DNA of 64,000 nucleotides from Globodera rostochiensis (GCA_018350325.1 JAEVLN010000018.1:810185-874184), one strand, 5' to 3'; positions 1-10,990 are shown, numbered from the stretch's first letter. The notes: generated by a model not told the origin, from the letters alone. A program made the numbers and translations.

Positions 1-129
1 AAGTTGCGTTGAGTAATTAACTTTATGTTTTTTGCGTTTTTATACGCACACTTTTTTAAAAAAACTCGCTCTCGGCCGTGCAAACCCCTGGGGCAATGCA
101 GTCGGCAATGGGCCGAGGGGAATTTTGGC

Positions 130-137
130 GTATAAAA
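130..137 (+). promoter_or_regulatory. TATA-box-like sequence
   Basis: TATAAAAG lies about 45 bases upstream of the ATG at 182, which opens a long coding frame. A canonical TATA box this close to a start codon suggests a core promoter with a very short 5' leader. The motif alone is weak evidence in AT-rich DNA. Confidence 0.35.
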
Positions 138-181
138 GTGGCGACAAATAAGACATAAGCCCTTCTGCTGAAGCGACAAAA

Positions 182-598
182 ATGCCCGTCCGACTCCCAC
201 TGTACAACGAAGCAGAGGAAGCTGTTGGGTGGAGGGAGGTGGCCGCAGATGGTGCGGAAACGCTAACGTTCGAGGCCGGATGGACGGACGAGTGGCACCG
301 CCAACAGCAGCAGCATCGGGAACGCGAGCAGCAGCAGCGGCAACAGCAGCAACAACAAGTGCCACAACAACAACAGCAGGAGATCCGCAAACTTTGGGCC
401 GAATCGTGGAGAGAAGAAGCGCAGAGGCGCAAGGCAGACGCGCAAACCCGGGAAGAGGATTTCTCGCGCTGGGAGCGCCAGAAAGCGAAAACCGATGCCG
501 AGGCCGAAAAGAATTGGGTTCAGCAGAAGAACGAGCTGAAAAACAAGAGGAAGCGTGGAAGAAGGATGAAAGAGAGGACCCAGACCGGTACCAAATGA
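182..598 (+). CDS. Glutamine-rich, charged coiled-coil protein (unrecognised family)
   Basis: An open frame of 138 codons starts at ATG 182. Residues 40-65 are a Q-rich tract (QQQQ, QQQQQQ, QQQQQ). About 70 residues rich in E, K, R, A and W follow, as in a charged alpha-helical coiled coil (RKLWAESWREEAQRRKADAQ). There is no signal peptide or membrane segment. From about base 525 a second frame carries an equally helical tail (AEKQEEAWKKDEREDPDRYQ), so either a one-base frameshift has occurred or one of the tails is chance. CAG/CAA runs often produce open frames by chance, but the TATA-like box upstream and the long helical tail favour a gene. Function is unknown. It could also be one exon of a larger gene. 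Confidence 0.45.
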   Translation: MPVRLPLYNEAEEAVGWREVAADGAETLTFEAGWTDEWHRQQQQHREREQQQRQQQQQQVPQQQQQEIRKLWAESWREEAQRRKADAQTREEDFSRWERQKAKTDAEAEKNWVQQKNELKNKRKRGRRMKERTQTGTK

Positions 599-629
599 TC
601 TGGGGCAAAAATGGTCTGGGGGGAAATTG

Positions 630-1570
630 ATCTGGGGGGAATTGATCTGGGGGGGGGGGATGATTGGGGAGGTGATTGACCTTTTTTTGTTGTTGTTGGA
701 ATAAAAAATTTGTGTTTTTACTATGTTAATTACTTTTGACCAAAAAAATATTGCAAGATTCAAGTTATTAACCTCTTCCCCAAAATAATGCTGCCCACCC
801 TCTAAACTCAACGAAAAAAATCTTCAGTGCAAACATTTATAATCCTTTCGTATCGCCAATTGCCCAATTGTCCAATTCCCAAATTTCTCCATCACTGAAC
901 CACTCGATTCCCCAAACCAATCTCGAAGGCATCTTGCGTCTTCTACAACCCGCCACTTTGTCTCGCTGAACTAATCACCACTTCTCTTTAGCTCAACCCC
1001 TTTTTGATCGTCATTATTTAAGCCTATCGGAATCCCTCCATTTAGACGCGGATTAAAAAACAACTGGTTATTGCGAATTTGACAACCCCGACTAAGTCAA
1101 ATCGAATTTATTCAATTTAATTTATTGATGGATTTTTTTAAAAACGGATGTGAAATGTGCGAAATCAAAAAAAACATTTAACAATGTTTGAATTGTGTCA
1201 AATTGATTTGATGGCAAAAAAATTTTTTAGAAGCAAATGTGAAAAGGGTGAATTCAAAAAAAAGCATATGGCAAGATAGTCGTCCATTAAAATTATAAAA
1301 TACTAAAATTCAATCAGTTGAACAAAGGCCCAGCTAGTTCTCTATCAAAATTATAAAAAATCATTCAGTCGATCAAAGGTCCAGATAATCGTCTATCAAA
1401 GTTCCAATCATATTCATTCGCATACGCTTGAATACCAATTAATTTCAGAAGAACCTGAATATTTATTTATTGACAAAATTTAATAGAAATGCACCCCAAA
1501 CACTTATGGGGTCATACAGTCACGTATGAACTTTGGCAAAGCGTCGATTGCCTTAAAGGAGTAAATAAAT
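630..1570. other. AT-rich spacer without a recognisable gene
   Basis: A poly-G run sits near 645. The rest is AT-rich sequence with short repeated words (for example two related blocks around 1,300-1,400 containing AATCAGT and GATCAAAGGTCCAG). No open frame with splice signals was found. Confidence 0.4.
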
Positions 1571-1574
1571 AAAT

Positions 1575-1901
1575 TTAAAAATAAAACCCCACTTTTTTTT
1601 GCAAAGCTATTGCTGTGTTAGGACAAAAAGTAACGTTGAATTCGGTAATATGCAAGTGGTCACCGATTCCAAAGAGTTGGCAAACTAAATTATTTTTCTT
1701 CAAAAATTTTTATTTTGCAAAAAATATTACCTTCCAAGTACTTAGGGTTGTTACGGAGTTCCGCCGCCAAAGATTCACTTATTTCATTCCCAAGAAACGC
1801 GTCCAGGCAGCCCTCTACGGATGATTTGTTGCAAAAGTTCGCGATAAATTCTGTCGCGTCAGTATCTTCGCTAAGGGTCCATGATTGGGCGCCTCTATAC
1901 C
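1575..1901 (-). CDS. 3' part of an unrecognised gene, two exons
   Basis: Two minus-strand exons fit together: 1,731-1,901 (acceptor TTTTAG, donor AAG|GTAATA) and 1,575-1,684 (acceptor ATTTAG, stop TAA). They join in phase 1 and encode about 93 residues. The first encodes an acidic, cysteine-containing segment (WTLSEDTDATEFIANFCNKS, then SSVEGCLDAFLGNEISESLA). The second ends FNVTFCPNTAIALQKKVGFYF. Four cysteines suggest a secreted or disulphide-bonded product, but the 5' exons and any signal peptide were not found. No family is recognised. The splice signals and preserved phase are the main support. Confidence 0.45.
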
Positions 1902-2019
1902 CTAAAATCAAAAAAAATGATTCAGCGATATATTATTTTAATTAATTTTAGTTAAATTGCATGAGAGTGATGAGACTGAAGCGAAGTTATATAAAATAAC
2001 TCGGCCAAAGTCTCGACTT

Positions 2020-2066
2020 CTTCCCTGGCAGCGGGTCTATACAAGATAGACCGGCTGCCAGGGAAG
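2020..2066. repeat. Near-perfect 21-bp inverted repeat with 5-base loop
   Basis: Arms 2,020-2,040 and 2,046-2,066 are complementary at 20 of 21 positions (CTTCCCTGGCAGC then GGGTCTAT), separated by ACAAG. Transcribed, it would form a stable short hairpin. It is GC-rich within AT-rich surroundings. It may be the core of a palindromic mobile element or a structured RNA; its loop is shorter than in typical animal microRNA precursors. Confidence 0.7.
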
Positions 2067-2279
2067 CAGAGATGACAAAAGAATTTTGAAAGAAAATTTA
2101 TTTATTAATAATTTTATTAGTTTTAAATCGGACCTAACCAATTAACGTAATATGCCTTGCGGCCATTACGTTCAAATGATGCCAGGATGCTTTCGACTTC
2201 GTAGCTCTGAGTTCTCGGGTTGAGTTGCACTGATTTTGGGACGTATTTCGCACTTGCACTGACCGCTATCTTACAAAGG

Positions 2280-2735
2280 TTTACATTAATTATTTTTATT
2301 TTTTAATAGTCAGATTCGGATTCTAAGCCCCAAATCCATTAGAAATGACAATGAAAACATTTATTTATTTAAAAATTTCAGATGTTCGAATATTTGAATA
2401 ATGCAATAAATCTGTTGTCATATTCGTGATGCGACCTTCAATACCCCTAGTACTTCACAGAATTGTGTAAAACCATCATAGACCCTTTTCTCTTACAAAT
2501 ATTTTACATTAATTATCATTTTAAATAGTCAGATTCAGATTCTACGCCCCCCAGCATACCATTAGAAACACCTTTTTTTTAGTGACTTTGATTTTTTCAA
2601 AAAATTTTAATGTCCAAATAATAGATTAGTTGCAGAAATACAATAAATCTGCTCTCATATTCGTAATTAGCGACCCTCGATAATCCCAGAGTACTTCTCA
2701 GAATTGTGTAAACCCCTCTTAAACCTTTTTTTGTA
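2280..2735. repeat. Tandem duplication of a segment of about 210 bp
   Basis: Two diverged copies, about 2,280-2,490 and 2,505-2,735, share blocks in the same order: TTACATTAATTAT, AATAGTCAGATTC, CATTAGAAA, GCAATAAATCTG/ACAATAAATCTG, CATATTCGT, and GTACTTC-CAGAATTGTGTAA. The copy nearer the A/Q-rich gene abuts its donor at 2,750, so one copy may include a terminal exon. No convincing coding frame is shared. Confidence 0.6.
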
Positions 2736-2749
2736 TACCAAATACTTAC

Positions 2750-3335
2750 TGGAATCCGGCGTTTTTTGTTCCAATTTTTTGCTTGGCGTCGTTTCGCCTT
2801 TGCAGTAACAGCAGCAGCCTTTCTGGTGCGATCGTGAGATGCTTGCGGTTGTTGTTCCGGTTGAAGAAGACTTCCGTCCTGTTGTTGTTGTTGTTGCTGA
2901 TCACCATTGCCTGCCTCATCGACGGGCATTTCTTCTTCACCACTTATCAGTGATGCTGTTATTGACGGGGTTGGAGCAACCGCGGAGGGCGATTGCGGAG
3001 TACAATGTGTGTCCGTAGCAGAAGCAGCAGCAGCAGCAGCGGTGATTGTATTTGACGGTGTATCCGCAGCAACAGCAGCAGCAGCAGCGGTGATTGATTG
3101 TGGAGGCGGAGAACTTGCAGCAAAAGCGTTGGGTGGTTGCGGAGGTAGCGATGAGTGTCTGTGTGTTGGCGGTGTCGTGTCCTTGCTAAAAGAAAGTTTA
3201 GAAATACTGCTCACTTAGAAGTTAATAAACCAAAAAATAAAATTTTTTTGAATTTATACAAAATTTCTACCCATTCGCGGTGTTCTTTTGTGCTTCAATT
3301 CTATTCGAACGACGTGGCTGCCACTTGTTAAGTTG
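2750..3335 (-). CDS. Ala/Pro/Gln-rich protein with a basic C-terminal patch (internal exons)
   Basis: Two phase-consistent exons are visible: 3,271-3,335 (acceptor GTTTTAG; encodes QLNKWQPRRSNRIEAQKNTA) and 2,750-3,185 (acceptor CTTTTAG, donor CCA|GTAAGT, a strong consensus). They encode about 167 residues. The larger exon has two alanine runs, a Q run (GDQQQQQQQ), an acidic patch (SGEEEMPVDEAG) and a lysine/arginine-rich end (KAKRRQAKNWNKKRRIP) that looks like a nuclear localisation signal. The RRSNRI motif is also basic. The first and last exons were not identified. This composition fits a nuclear or chromatin-associated regulatory protein, but no domain is recognised. Confidence 0.5.
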
Positions 3336-3358
3336 CTAAAACGAAACAGATAATAAAT

Positions 3359-3391
<33 letters not shown>

Positions 3392-3995
3392 ATTCAAAAA
3401 TTTTAAAGTTAAAACCAACGTTTGGTCGTCCACTCATGATGGATGCTGATCGGAGATGATCGAATGTTTTCTGTAGTAGGCCAAATAAAACACTTCAGAA
3501 AATGTTTTTTTCTGAAAACAACAACCAAATTTAAATTTGAATTATAACGATAACACCAAAATCCTTGAAAAAACATTTTTAATGAGAAGTGGACAAAAAA
3601 TGATAAATAAAAACGGCAGATCAGGTTTTATAATAAAAAAAGGATTAAGTAAGGAATCGATTTAAATGAGATTTAAGCAAATTATAATAAATATTTATTC
3701 TTTATCATAAAAAGAAAAGTAGGGAATTATGCGCAAATCATCGATTATGGAGGGGGGGGGGCAAAAGTTTATAATGTGTAATTCAATTACGAGTAATTCT
3801 TTCTCTTTATTTTGTGCTACGATTCCGCGATAAAATCTTTGATTGCGCGTCGGCTGGTTGCACGATTATTGGTTTTTTTTGGGTGGAAGAGAAGGAACAA
3901 ATAGGGTTTAAAAAGTTTGGGGAGTGAAAGCAATCCAAAATAAGTTAACAATCAAAGCGAGGGGAAAAAATATTTTTTAATTCTTTATTTCAATT

Positions 3996-4150
3996 TGGGC
4001 GGGCGGTGGGGAAGGGATTCGGGGCGAATTTGGGGCGCGCGGTGGGGAAGGAATTCGGGGCGAATTTGGGGCGCGCTGTGGGGAAGGAATTCGGGGCGAA
4101 TTTGGGGCGGGCGGTGGGGAAGGGATTCGGGGCGAATTTGGGGCGGGATT
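3996..4150 (+). repeat. Minisatellite, about 36-bp unit, four copies
   Basis: Four near-identical units of GGGCGCGCGGTGGGGAAGGA type, each followed by ATTCGGGGCGAATTTG, run head to tail. They encode a repetitive frame that is unlikely to be a gene. Confidence 0.8.
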
Positions 4151-4206
4151 CGTCGTGTAACACTTCTTATACCGACCGAGAAAAATGTTGGGATTTCGGT
4201 ATTTTT

Positions 4207-5269
4207 CGGTAACGGTAATTTACCGAATTACCGTTACCGATTACCGACCGAGAAAATTGTTGAAATTTCGGTAGAAGCGTCTCGAAAGGTTTCATATTGC
4301 ATTTCAAATCTTTAGTAATAAGATTTTTCAGCTTTGTGAGCGCGATTCGTCAATTGCTGTTCAGATTGCAATTGCTAGCATTTTGCTTGGGGAGTTAACC
4401 GAAAAGAATTATCCGATCATTGAGGAAGAGCAAAGAAAACTTATAAGCGAAATCCGTGAACGATTTTCAAACTTGGAAAGCAAAAGGTCAGCCAAAAAAA
4501 AACTCGAAATTTAATGCCTTTTTAATAGGATTTATGCCGTAGCCCACTATCTTGACCCTAGATTCAAGGACCAATTTGTGCCAAACCGTTTGGAATTTGT
4601 CTCTAAAATTCATTCATGGATCAAGCGGACATTCTGCTGCCAACCAATAGTGGAGAAATGGTTCTAATTGATGTAGCTAATGTTGATGAGGGTACTTACT
4701 ATCTTAAATTAAAAAACTTTTTTCATTTGTTCGATTTTTTCTATTAAATTATTTCTTAGAAAAGCCTCCATCTCCAAAAAAGAAGTGCGGTGATTTCTTT
4801 GCGTCCCGCGCGAATTAATTTGTTGCTCGAAAAACGCCAACAAAGGGCTCAAGTCAACCGGCTGAGGACATTGAATTTGAATTGAATTTGTATAGGAAAG
4901 CTGATTTGCAGCCGTTGGACAGTGATCCTTTTAATTATTGGAAAGAGAATGAAAAAATGTTCCCTATTTTGTCCCCCATTGTTCGCCGCTACCTTTCGGC
5001 GCAAGCGACATCTGTTGAAAGTGAAAGGATTTTCTCTGTAGCAAGAGATGTTTTTAATTACCGCCGCAATTTATTAAACCCACAAACAGCAGAAATGCTT
5101 ATTTTTCTCAACAAAACATTGCCCATTATCAATTATAAGTATTGAATAAATTGTTTGTTTATGTAAATTGAAATTAAAAATGTCCAAAATTACCGATTAC
5201 CGGTCGGTATACCGAAATTTTTTAGTCGGTATTTTTCGGTAACGGTAATTTACCGAATTACCGTTACCG
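4207..5269 (+). mobile_element. Degraded hAT transposon: transposase C-terminal half between palindromes
   Basis: A transposase remnant lies between two copies of the same 33-bp palindrome (4,207-4,239 and 5,237-5,269; arms CGGTAACGGTAATT). Exon-like pieces include about 4,333-4,485 (IASILLGELTEKNYPIIEEE), about 4,530-4,665 (AVAHYLDPRFKDQF, the hAT core LDPRfK motif) and 4,882-5,145. The last carries the hAT C-terminal dimerisation region ([20 protein letters not shown], then [19 protein letters not shown]). The frame between the second and third pieces is closed by stops. The N-terminal BED finger and first catalytic region are absent, so this copy cannot be autonomous. Confidence 0.85.
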
Positions 5270-5296
5270 ATTCCGATCACGTAAAATTGATTTTGC

Positions 5297-5533
5297 TTGT
5301 TTTTTATACAATTTTCTCGCTATCGCGCGGAATATGACTGCCAGCGCCATAATCATCTCCAAACAGCGTCACGCTTTGTTGATGATTGTTGTTGCGCATC
5401 TGCTCAGCGCTTTATCGGTTCAATTACTGTCGCGCAGTGGGGCATAATGGGCGCAATGCTAATGCGAATGGGCGGTGCCTGGGCCGGTCTGAAACCAACG
5501 ATTATGAGATGGAATGGTGAATACTGGGAAGGG
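5297..5533 (+). other. Possible orphan exon
   Basis: An open frame encodes a hydrophobic, glycine-rich stretch (AQWGIMGAMLMRMGGAWAGL) and ends at a plausible donor (GGAATG|GTGAAT). It has no identified neighbouring exons and lies between two transposon relics. The local base composition is more balanced than the flanks. Could be a stray exon or chance. Confidence 0.2.
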
Positions 5534-5574
5534 AAATTATATTTTAATTATTTTTAATTTTAGAAAAGATTTTA

Positions 5575-6400
5575 GGAGAAGAGCAAAAATGAAATAATAT
5601 TGAAAAAAATGTACAAAATAGAGACTGAGATATCACTGACGAGTGGGCAATCGTCTTTCTTTTGTCTGGTCAAGATGCGCGACTTTCTCTCCACCCCTAT
5701 CCATTTCCATCCTCCACATTCGTTCCCTATTGGCTCCAACACCACTGCCGGATTCCATCTATTCCTTTCACCCAAATTCTGGACCTAGACGGAGTCTCCG
5801 CCTTCGAAACTTTTCCGTTTTCTAATCAAATTGCTCGGACGGCCTTCGCCCACCGCCGAATGCTTTCTTATCCTTCCGCCTGAGGGCCTCCATCCTCCGG
5901 CCTTTCTTTTGGCGGCATTTTTAATCGGTCCATTTCTGTCCGTATTTCCCTTTCAAAAACATTTGGAGCGGGGCTATTTCCATTCAAAACTGTACTTGGG
6001 GACGCCCGGTACTCTTGTAGAGAATAAATTGTGCCATCTTCAGATTATTGCCTCATACAAAAGTTTTTTTAGCCCCTCCTTAAGGGTGAGGGCTGATATG
6101 GTGCCGTTGTTTTGGGTATCACTCCCTCTCCCCACAAAAAATCAGCCATCTCAGCCGACGTAAACTGAGGACCATTGTCCGTCACTAGAAACCGTGGGGA
6201 GCCAAAGACACCAAATATTTCGCGGAACGCGTTTATTATTTGGAATGAATTTGTCGAGTTCATTTGATGAACAAATAGAAATTTTGAATGTGAATCAATT
6301 AATATTAGAAAATTCGTTCCCATATAGGACCTGCAAGGTCCGCATCTTCACATTTCTCATTCAAGTCGTTGCCACCCCTGCGCCGTGAGGACATGACGGA
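5575..6400 (-). mobile_element. Ty3/gypsy-type retrotransposon integrase relic
   Basis: Read on the minus strand from about 6,340 down, the frames show integrase landmarks: DLAGPI, then LILIDSHSKF (first catalytic Asp region), then FLVTDNGPQFTSAEMADFLW (second Asp). Further down come the YRASPS and LNGNSP motifs typical of the region before the C-terminal domain, and WNPAVVLEPIGN near 5,740. Several frame changes and internal stops separate these pieces, so the copy is dead. Reverse transcriptase, protease, gag and LTRs were not identified. Confidence 0.8.
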
Positions 6401-9060
6401 TCCCTTCAATGCGCCTTTCGTCCCCGAGCATCGACGCCATTTGTTGTTGCTGCTGCTGGTGCTGTTGATGTTAGTGGTGTTGTTGGGTCAGAGAGGGGGA
6501 TCGGGAGGGGGAAGGCGATAGGGTGGTGGAGGTAGGACGGGGTGGAGGATGTTTGTGGAGGGACGGTGTGGGAAAATGGCGAGGGCATTGGGATGGCGGG
6601 GGAGCGGTGGACGGAGTTTGGGAGTGCTGTGGTAGGCATGCAGGAGTTCATAGTAGTCAATGAGGCTGGAGCACGTGTCTCAGGAATTAACCTGAGTGAG
6701 AAGTGTGGCCGGGATTGCTGTTCTGAGGTTTGGACATGTGAATGGATCCGTGACTGTTTTGACAGTGCTTATGTGGACAGTGATTCAGACATTCGGTTTG
6801 TCTGATGATTTTAAGTGTGAGAATTGTAGGGCGTGTGCATGTGTGTGTGTGTGTGTGTTAATAGTGAGAAAATGTTGATTGATCACGAGGCAAAATAGTT
6901 TTTTTTTGTTGACAAATTGGTCAAGGGCCACATCTTTTTCACTTGTGTTGATCAGTGCCGGACACTTGAACTGTTTGCTGAAGACGGACAGAGAATGTCG
7001 TCACTCGCGATCGGAATGTGGTGCCGGAATCTTAATTTTGGGGCCGAAATGTGTTTGTTTTTTTGATTGGTGACTGAGTCAGAGAATGGAATGGAGGGCG
7101 AAGGTGGCAAGGTGAGGTCGGGTGAGTGGCAACGTGAAATCGAGTTTGGTTCTGGCGGGGGGGGGGATTCACGAGCTCGAACAATTCTTTTGCCCGCATA
7201 ATTCAAAGCGGATTGATAATCCTGGGTCCGAAACGGGCTGACATTTCAGCAAATCTAAGTTTTGGGATTAACTGATCTAAATTTTGTTTGGAGAGCCGAT
7301 ACGATTGGCTGGAACAGTTTTGATCAGAGTTTATCGAAATTTGGTTGGATTTGGTCAGTTTTGCCTCCGGTTTTGGTTGATTTCTACCGTCGAATTGGTT
7401 GGAGAGAGTGATTCCTAAGGTGAACGGGCGGGGAGGGGATAAATTGTCTTAAAACCTGGTTGGCAGAGCCACTAAGATTGGCGCTTTTGGGGTCGATGGA
7501 CTCGTGAGCTGGCGCTTAGACTGATGGGGGCCGTCGATCGGATGCTTGGCAAGGGCTGCTTGTCGGGGACCTTTGGGAGGGAATTCGGAGTAAGGTTTGA
7601 CCCTTTTTCGGTGCTGCGCCAAGCCGATTTTGGTCATTCAATTTTGAACCTTTTGAATCGCCGATGGATGTGGTGAAAAGAGGGTCGGTGGTCAGATCGG
7701 CGGAATAAGATCGTTAGACAGAATCCGGACTCAGATTAACGGCAGTAGAAATTGGATTTGCTAAATTTCGGATACTGTAGTGTGGCAAAGGAGGGGGGAG
7801 GGGGTGGGAAGCTTTGGAGGGAGTTACATCGATAGGACTTTTGAACATATTGAACGGTTAACGAAATTAATACTGGATGGGCTTGATCCTTTTGGTCCGA
7901 TTGGAATTGGATGGGTAATTTGGGTTAATTTGGTCAGACTTCGGATCAGGAGGGGTAATTCGACATTTTTTGGTTGAAAATGCGAGTGATATGAGTTTCG
8001 TTATTTTTTTTATTCAACAACCACTTCTGCTGTATTTCTTTAACAGCAACATCGGGTGAGAGGGTGAAAGTAAGGATCATCCCCCGAGGGGCCAAAGAGA
8101 ACGTTTTGCGTCGGTGGATGGGAGGGGGGAGGGAAGTGGATGCATTCTCTCAGCTATCTGTTGATGATGGCGATGAAGATTGTCGACGGAAATGAGCGGG
8201 GGGGGGAAGAATTTGTTGCAAAATTGAACGCCGGGGTGAGTGGGACGGAGAAAGTAAGCCGGGGTAGAAGATGTTGGCCTGTTGTGTTGCTTGTGGCGGG
8301 CAGAGAGAGCAGTGAGAGGCATTGCAGGCGCGGGGATGGTGAGTCGCCGATTTGAATAACGGATCGATTGGCCATTGGGCAGAAATTTCCGTTGTGAGGA
8401 GGAAGGCTTTTGTGGAGAAGGAGCTGTGCCGGTCGGAGGAACAGACCGTTCGCATGGGGAGGGAAAAGGGGGGTGGCCGGGTTCGGGTTCCGGTGATAGA
8501 GAAAATGAATACAACTGTTATTTGCTTCGAGCTCCGGGATTTGGAGGCCTTGGGCGGCGATCGGACGGAGGCGACGGGCGATCGGCAAGTGGAAGCGCGT
8601 GGGGGTGGCCATTCCCGAGGGAGGACGTCCCAAACACTGTGGCCTCCCCTTTCCCCATGCCATTCATTACCCCATGCCTCCGGCCTTCTTTTCCTCCTAC
8701 CCCTTGCCCCAATTCTGCCCTACCCCCAGATTCGATCCCCCATTCTTCCTCGCTTCAACAAGCATTTATTTCATCAAAACGGTTTAACAACATCCACGAG
8801 TCGATCGACATGGCGAGGGCGATAGGGAAGGTGCTGATGATCGGAGGAGGGGGGAGGGGTGAGGACGGACAGAAGGGTGGAGCGGAAGTGCCGGGGGGGG
8901 GGGGGGGAGGAAAACCAACGGAGGATTCAAAAACCCCTCCCGAGAGTGGGGACGGACCGGAGAGACGGGAGAGAGATGGCTCGTTCTTTGGGGAAGAGCG
9001 AACTGATAGCTGCCGATCGGAATCCGCCGCCATCGCTTTCGCTCCTCCCCGGATCCCGCC
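6400..9060. other. G-rich tract without a confident gene
   Basis: The plus strand is strikingly G-rich, with many GGGGAGGG runs, a TG dinucleotide run near 6,840 and a homopolymer near 8,900. Long overlapping frames exist on both strands (for example around 8,150-8,660 minus and 8,375-9,208 plus). Their proline/serine- or glycine/arginine-rich compositions are what skewed DNA yields by chance. It could be a decayed upstream part of the gypsy-type element on the minus strand, but no gag or RT motif is visible. Confidence 0.4.
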
Positions 9061-9190
9061 TTCGGGCCGCAAGTTTCGGGCTGCAAAATTCGGGCCGCAA
9101 GTTTCGGGCTGCAAAATTCGGGCCGCAAGTTTCGGGCTGCAAAATTCGGGCCGCAAGTTTCGGGGCCGCAAAATTCGGGCCGCAAGTTTT
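9060..9190 (+). repeat. Tandem repeat, about 28-bp unit, about five copies
   Basis: Units of the type CGGGCCGCAAGTTTCGGGCT followed by GCAAAATT repeat head to tail, with one unit carrying GGGGCC. They end just before the chemoreceptor remnants. Confidence 0.8.
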
Positions 9191-9311
9191 GCACTACCTT
9201 TCAAATAGGTTCTGCGAAACGAAACGTTTAGAAAACGATTCGGCATTTTTTGTTAGAAAATGAGGAAGTTTCTATGATTAAATTTCTTAACAAAGCTTTG
9301 AAATTCAAGAA

Positions 9312-9390
9312 ATTGTGGCCATTTTTGAACGGAACTGCTCTGGTCTGTAATTGATGGCCAGTGGCCACCGATCCTGGCCGATGATTGTTA
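9312..9390 (-). pseudogene. Decayed duplicate of chemoreceptor exon 6
   Basis: The stretch ACGGAACTGCTCTGGTCTGT and the following bases resemble the last-exon sequence of the adjacent srg-like pseudogene (about 9,508-9,570, ACGGAACTGCTAAATCTGGT), with many substitutions. It indicates an older duplicate of the 3' end of this receptor. Confidence 0.5.
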
Positions 9391-9483
9391 TATGCAAATG
9401 TTTATCAAAACTCAGATAATCATAAAAATGGCTAAAAGACGGTACAATTTTGAGAATTGTGCAGTGATTTTTCTAATGTAAAA

Positions 9484-10990
9484 TTATGAAACTGTTGGCA
9501 ATTGTTGTACGGAACTGCTAAATCTGGTCTGCAATTGATGACCAACAGCTCCTCCAACTGCGCGATGATTATTGTTTTGGGGCCCCTCCATTGCGCCGAC
9601 ACGAATATTTTGATTATTTCTAAAGCGAATGATCGAAAAATCTTTGATCAGCTGTTGGCGGAATGTGCTGCTGGCCCACAACAGTAACCAGCTGGAGAGC
9701 ACTACACTACCTGTTGGTGATGTAACCGTTTAAATTGTCAGTCTTCATCAAAGAATTAAGACCGAAAGTTTATCAATTCTTATCACCTGTGTCCAGAATG
9801 AGTGGATAGTAGACGAATATCAGTGCCTTTGTTTTCCAATCATCAAGTTTAGTAATAAAGTTGAGCTAAGATGTTAAATTATTATTTGCTCCATTAGAAT
9901 TGCAATCAAGCTAGTATATGTTTATGCTTCTTTTAAATTTAGTTATATTTAATTTATTTTGTTTACCAAATACAAGCTTGCGCTTAGCATGTGACCCAAA
10001 AAAGTTGCCAATGCATAAAACAGCAATTTCTTTTTAATATCGTCGGAGTTGTTGTTTCTGTTTATGACTTTTTTCATATGTAATTTGTAGGCAACGAATG
10101 TGCAAATGTTTAACAAAATGCATACAACCATAAAAACGACAGAGAAGAGAAAACGACACAAGCAGAACCCAAATAGTTGATGATCGGTGCCTTAATATTT
10201 TAAGAGGAAATAATCATCAGCAAAATTTAGAAACAATTTATTCTGAAATTTAAATGGCTCAAGCTTAATGAAATTGTTAAGAATATAATTACATCTGCAG
10301 CTTCGAACACGAGAAAACTGTGGTCTGTCGTTGAATTTGGATAATTCAAAATAAGAATTGCATCCATTTTGAACGCTGGCCAATACGTAACGGTTGGCAC
10401 AAAATAAACAAAAATTGTTATAAACGCAAGAAATTTGTGCCACAGCTTAACACAATTTCAAAAAAAGAAATAATAATTTCTTAAAAACACTAAAAACCAC
10501 CTTTTCATGTTTTATTGGCATTATAATTGCGGTCAGTCGGTTCAGCAATATAAATGCCGTGACCAAATTATTCGCTAGGAATGTGTATCCGGTAAAAAAA
10601 TAGTAAATTGCGAACATCCAATTTGGGAACTTTGAATAAATAGGGTAAAGCACGGCACCGATTATAGTGGGCAGCCGATCGCCGTAGAAAGAGTTCAATA
10701 CGTACAGCAAATCCTGAAACAATTTTTAAAAAAAACTGATCAATTTTAATTATTAGCTAATTTTTTAAATTCTTTCTTTAAACATTTGGAATTTTGTACT
10801 TCTATCAATTTGAATTTGTTACCGGAATTGCCCGCATAACAAAAAGTGCATAGAATGAGTTGTGAAACTTTTTATGCCAAACGATGGTGACAATTTCGGC
10901 AATATAAAGTGCCATTGACGGAATGCTTATACAAATGGTTAAGTAAATGATTGGAATTTGAATTGCGATTAACCAATCGACAAAGTCCAT
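9484..10990 (-). pseudogene. srg-like chemoreceptor disrupted by a 5-bp tandem duplication
   Basis: Six exons match the intact paralogue at 51-52.7 kb one for one: 10,823-10,990; 10,501-10,713; 10,293-10,445; 9,967-10,190; 9,787-9,865; 9,484-9,710. Exon 1 starts MDFVDW and carries the first membrane helix (IYLTICISIPSMALYIAEIV). Exon 2 ends with the motif LLNRLTAIIMPIKHEK. All phases agree except in exon 4, which is 224 bp where each of three paralogues has 219. The excess is a tandem TTCTC pair near 10,140-10,150 that shifts the frame and gives a premature stop. No other lesion was seen, so loss looks recent. Family assignment (nematode serpentine receptor class gamma) is by the NRLTAIIMP-type motif and topology. 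Confidence 0.85.

Noticed and set aside
2597..2745. Extension of the Ala/Gln-rich exon past 2,750 into the downstream frame
   Set aside because: A strong donor (CCA|GTAAGT) ends the exon at 2,750, and the extension lies in the duplicated AT-rich segment.
8150..9246. Overlapping frames of 130-277 codons on both strands
   Set aside because: They lie in strongly G-skewed DNA with homopolymers and a 28-bp tandem array. Their Pro/Ser and Gly/Arg compositions follow the skew, and no splice or domain signals agree.
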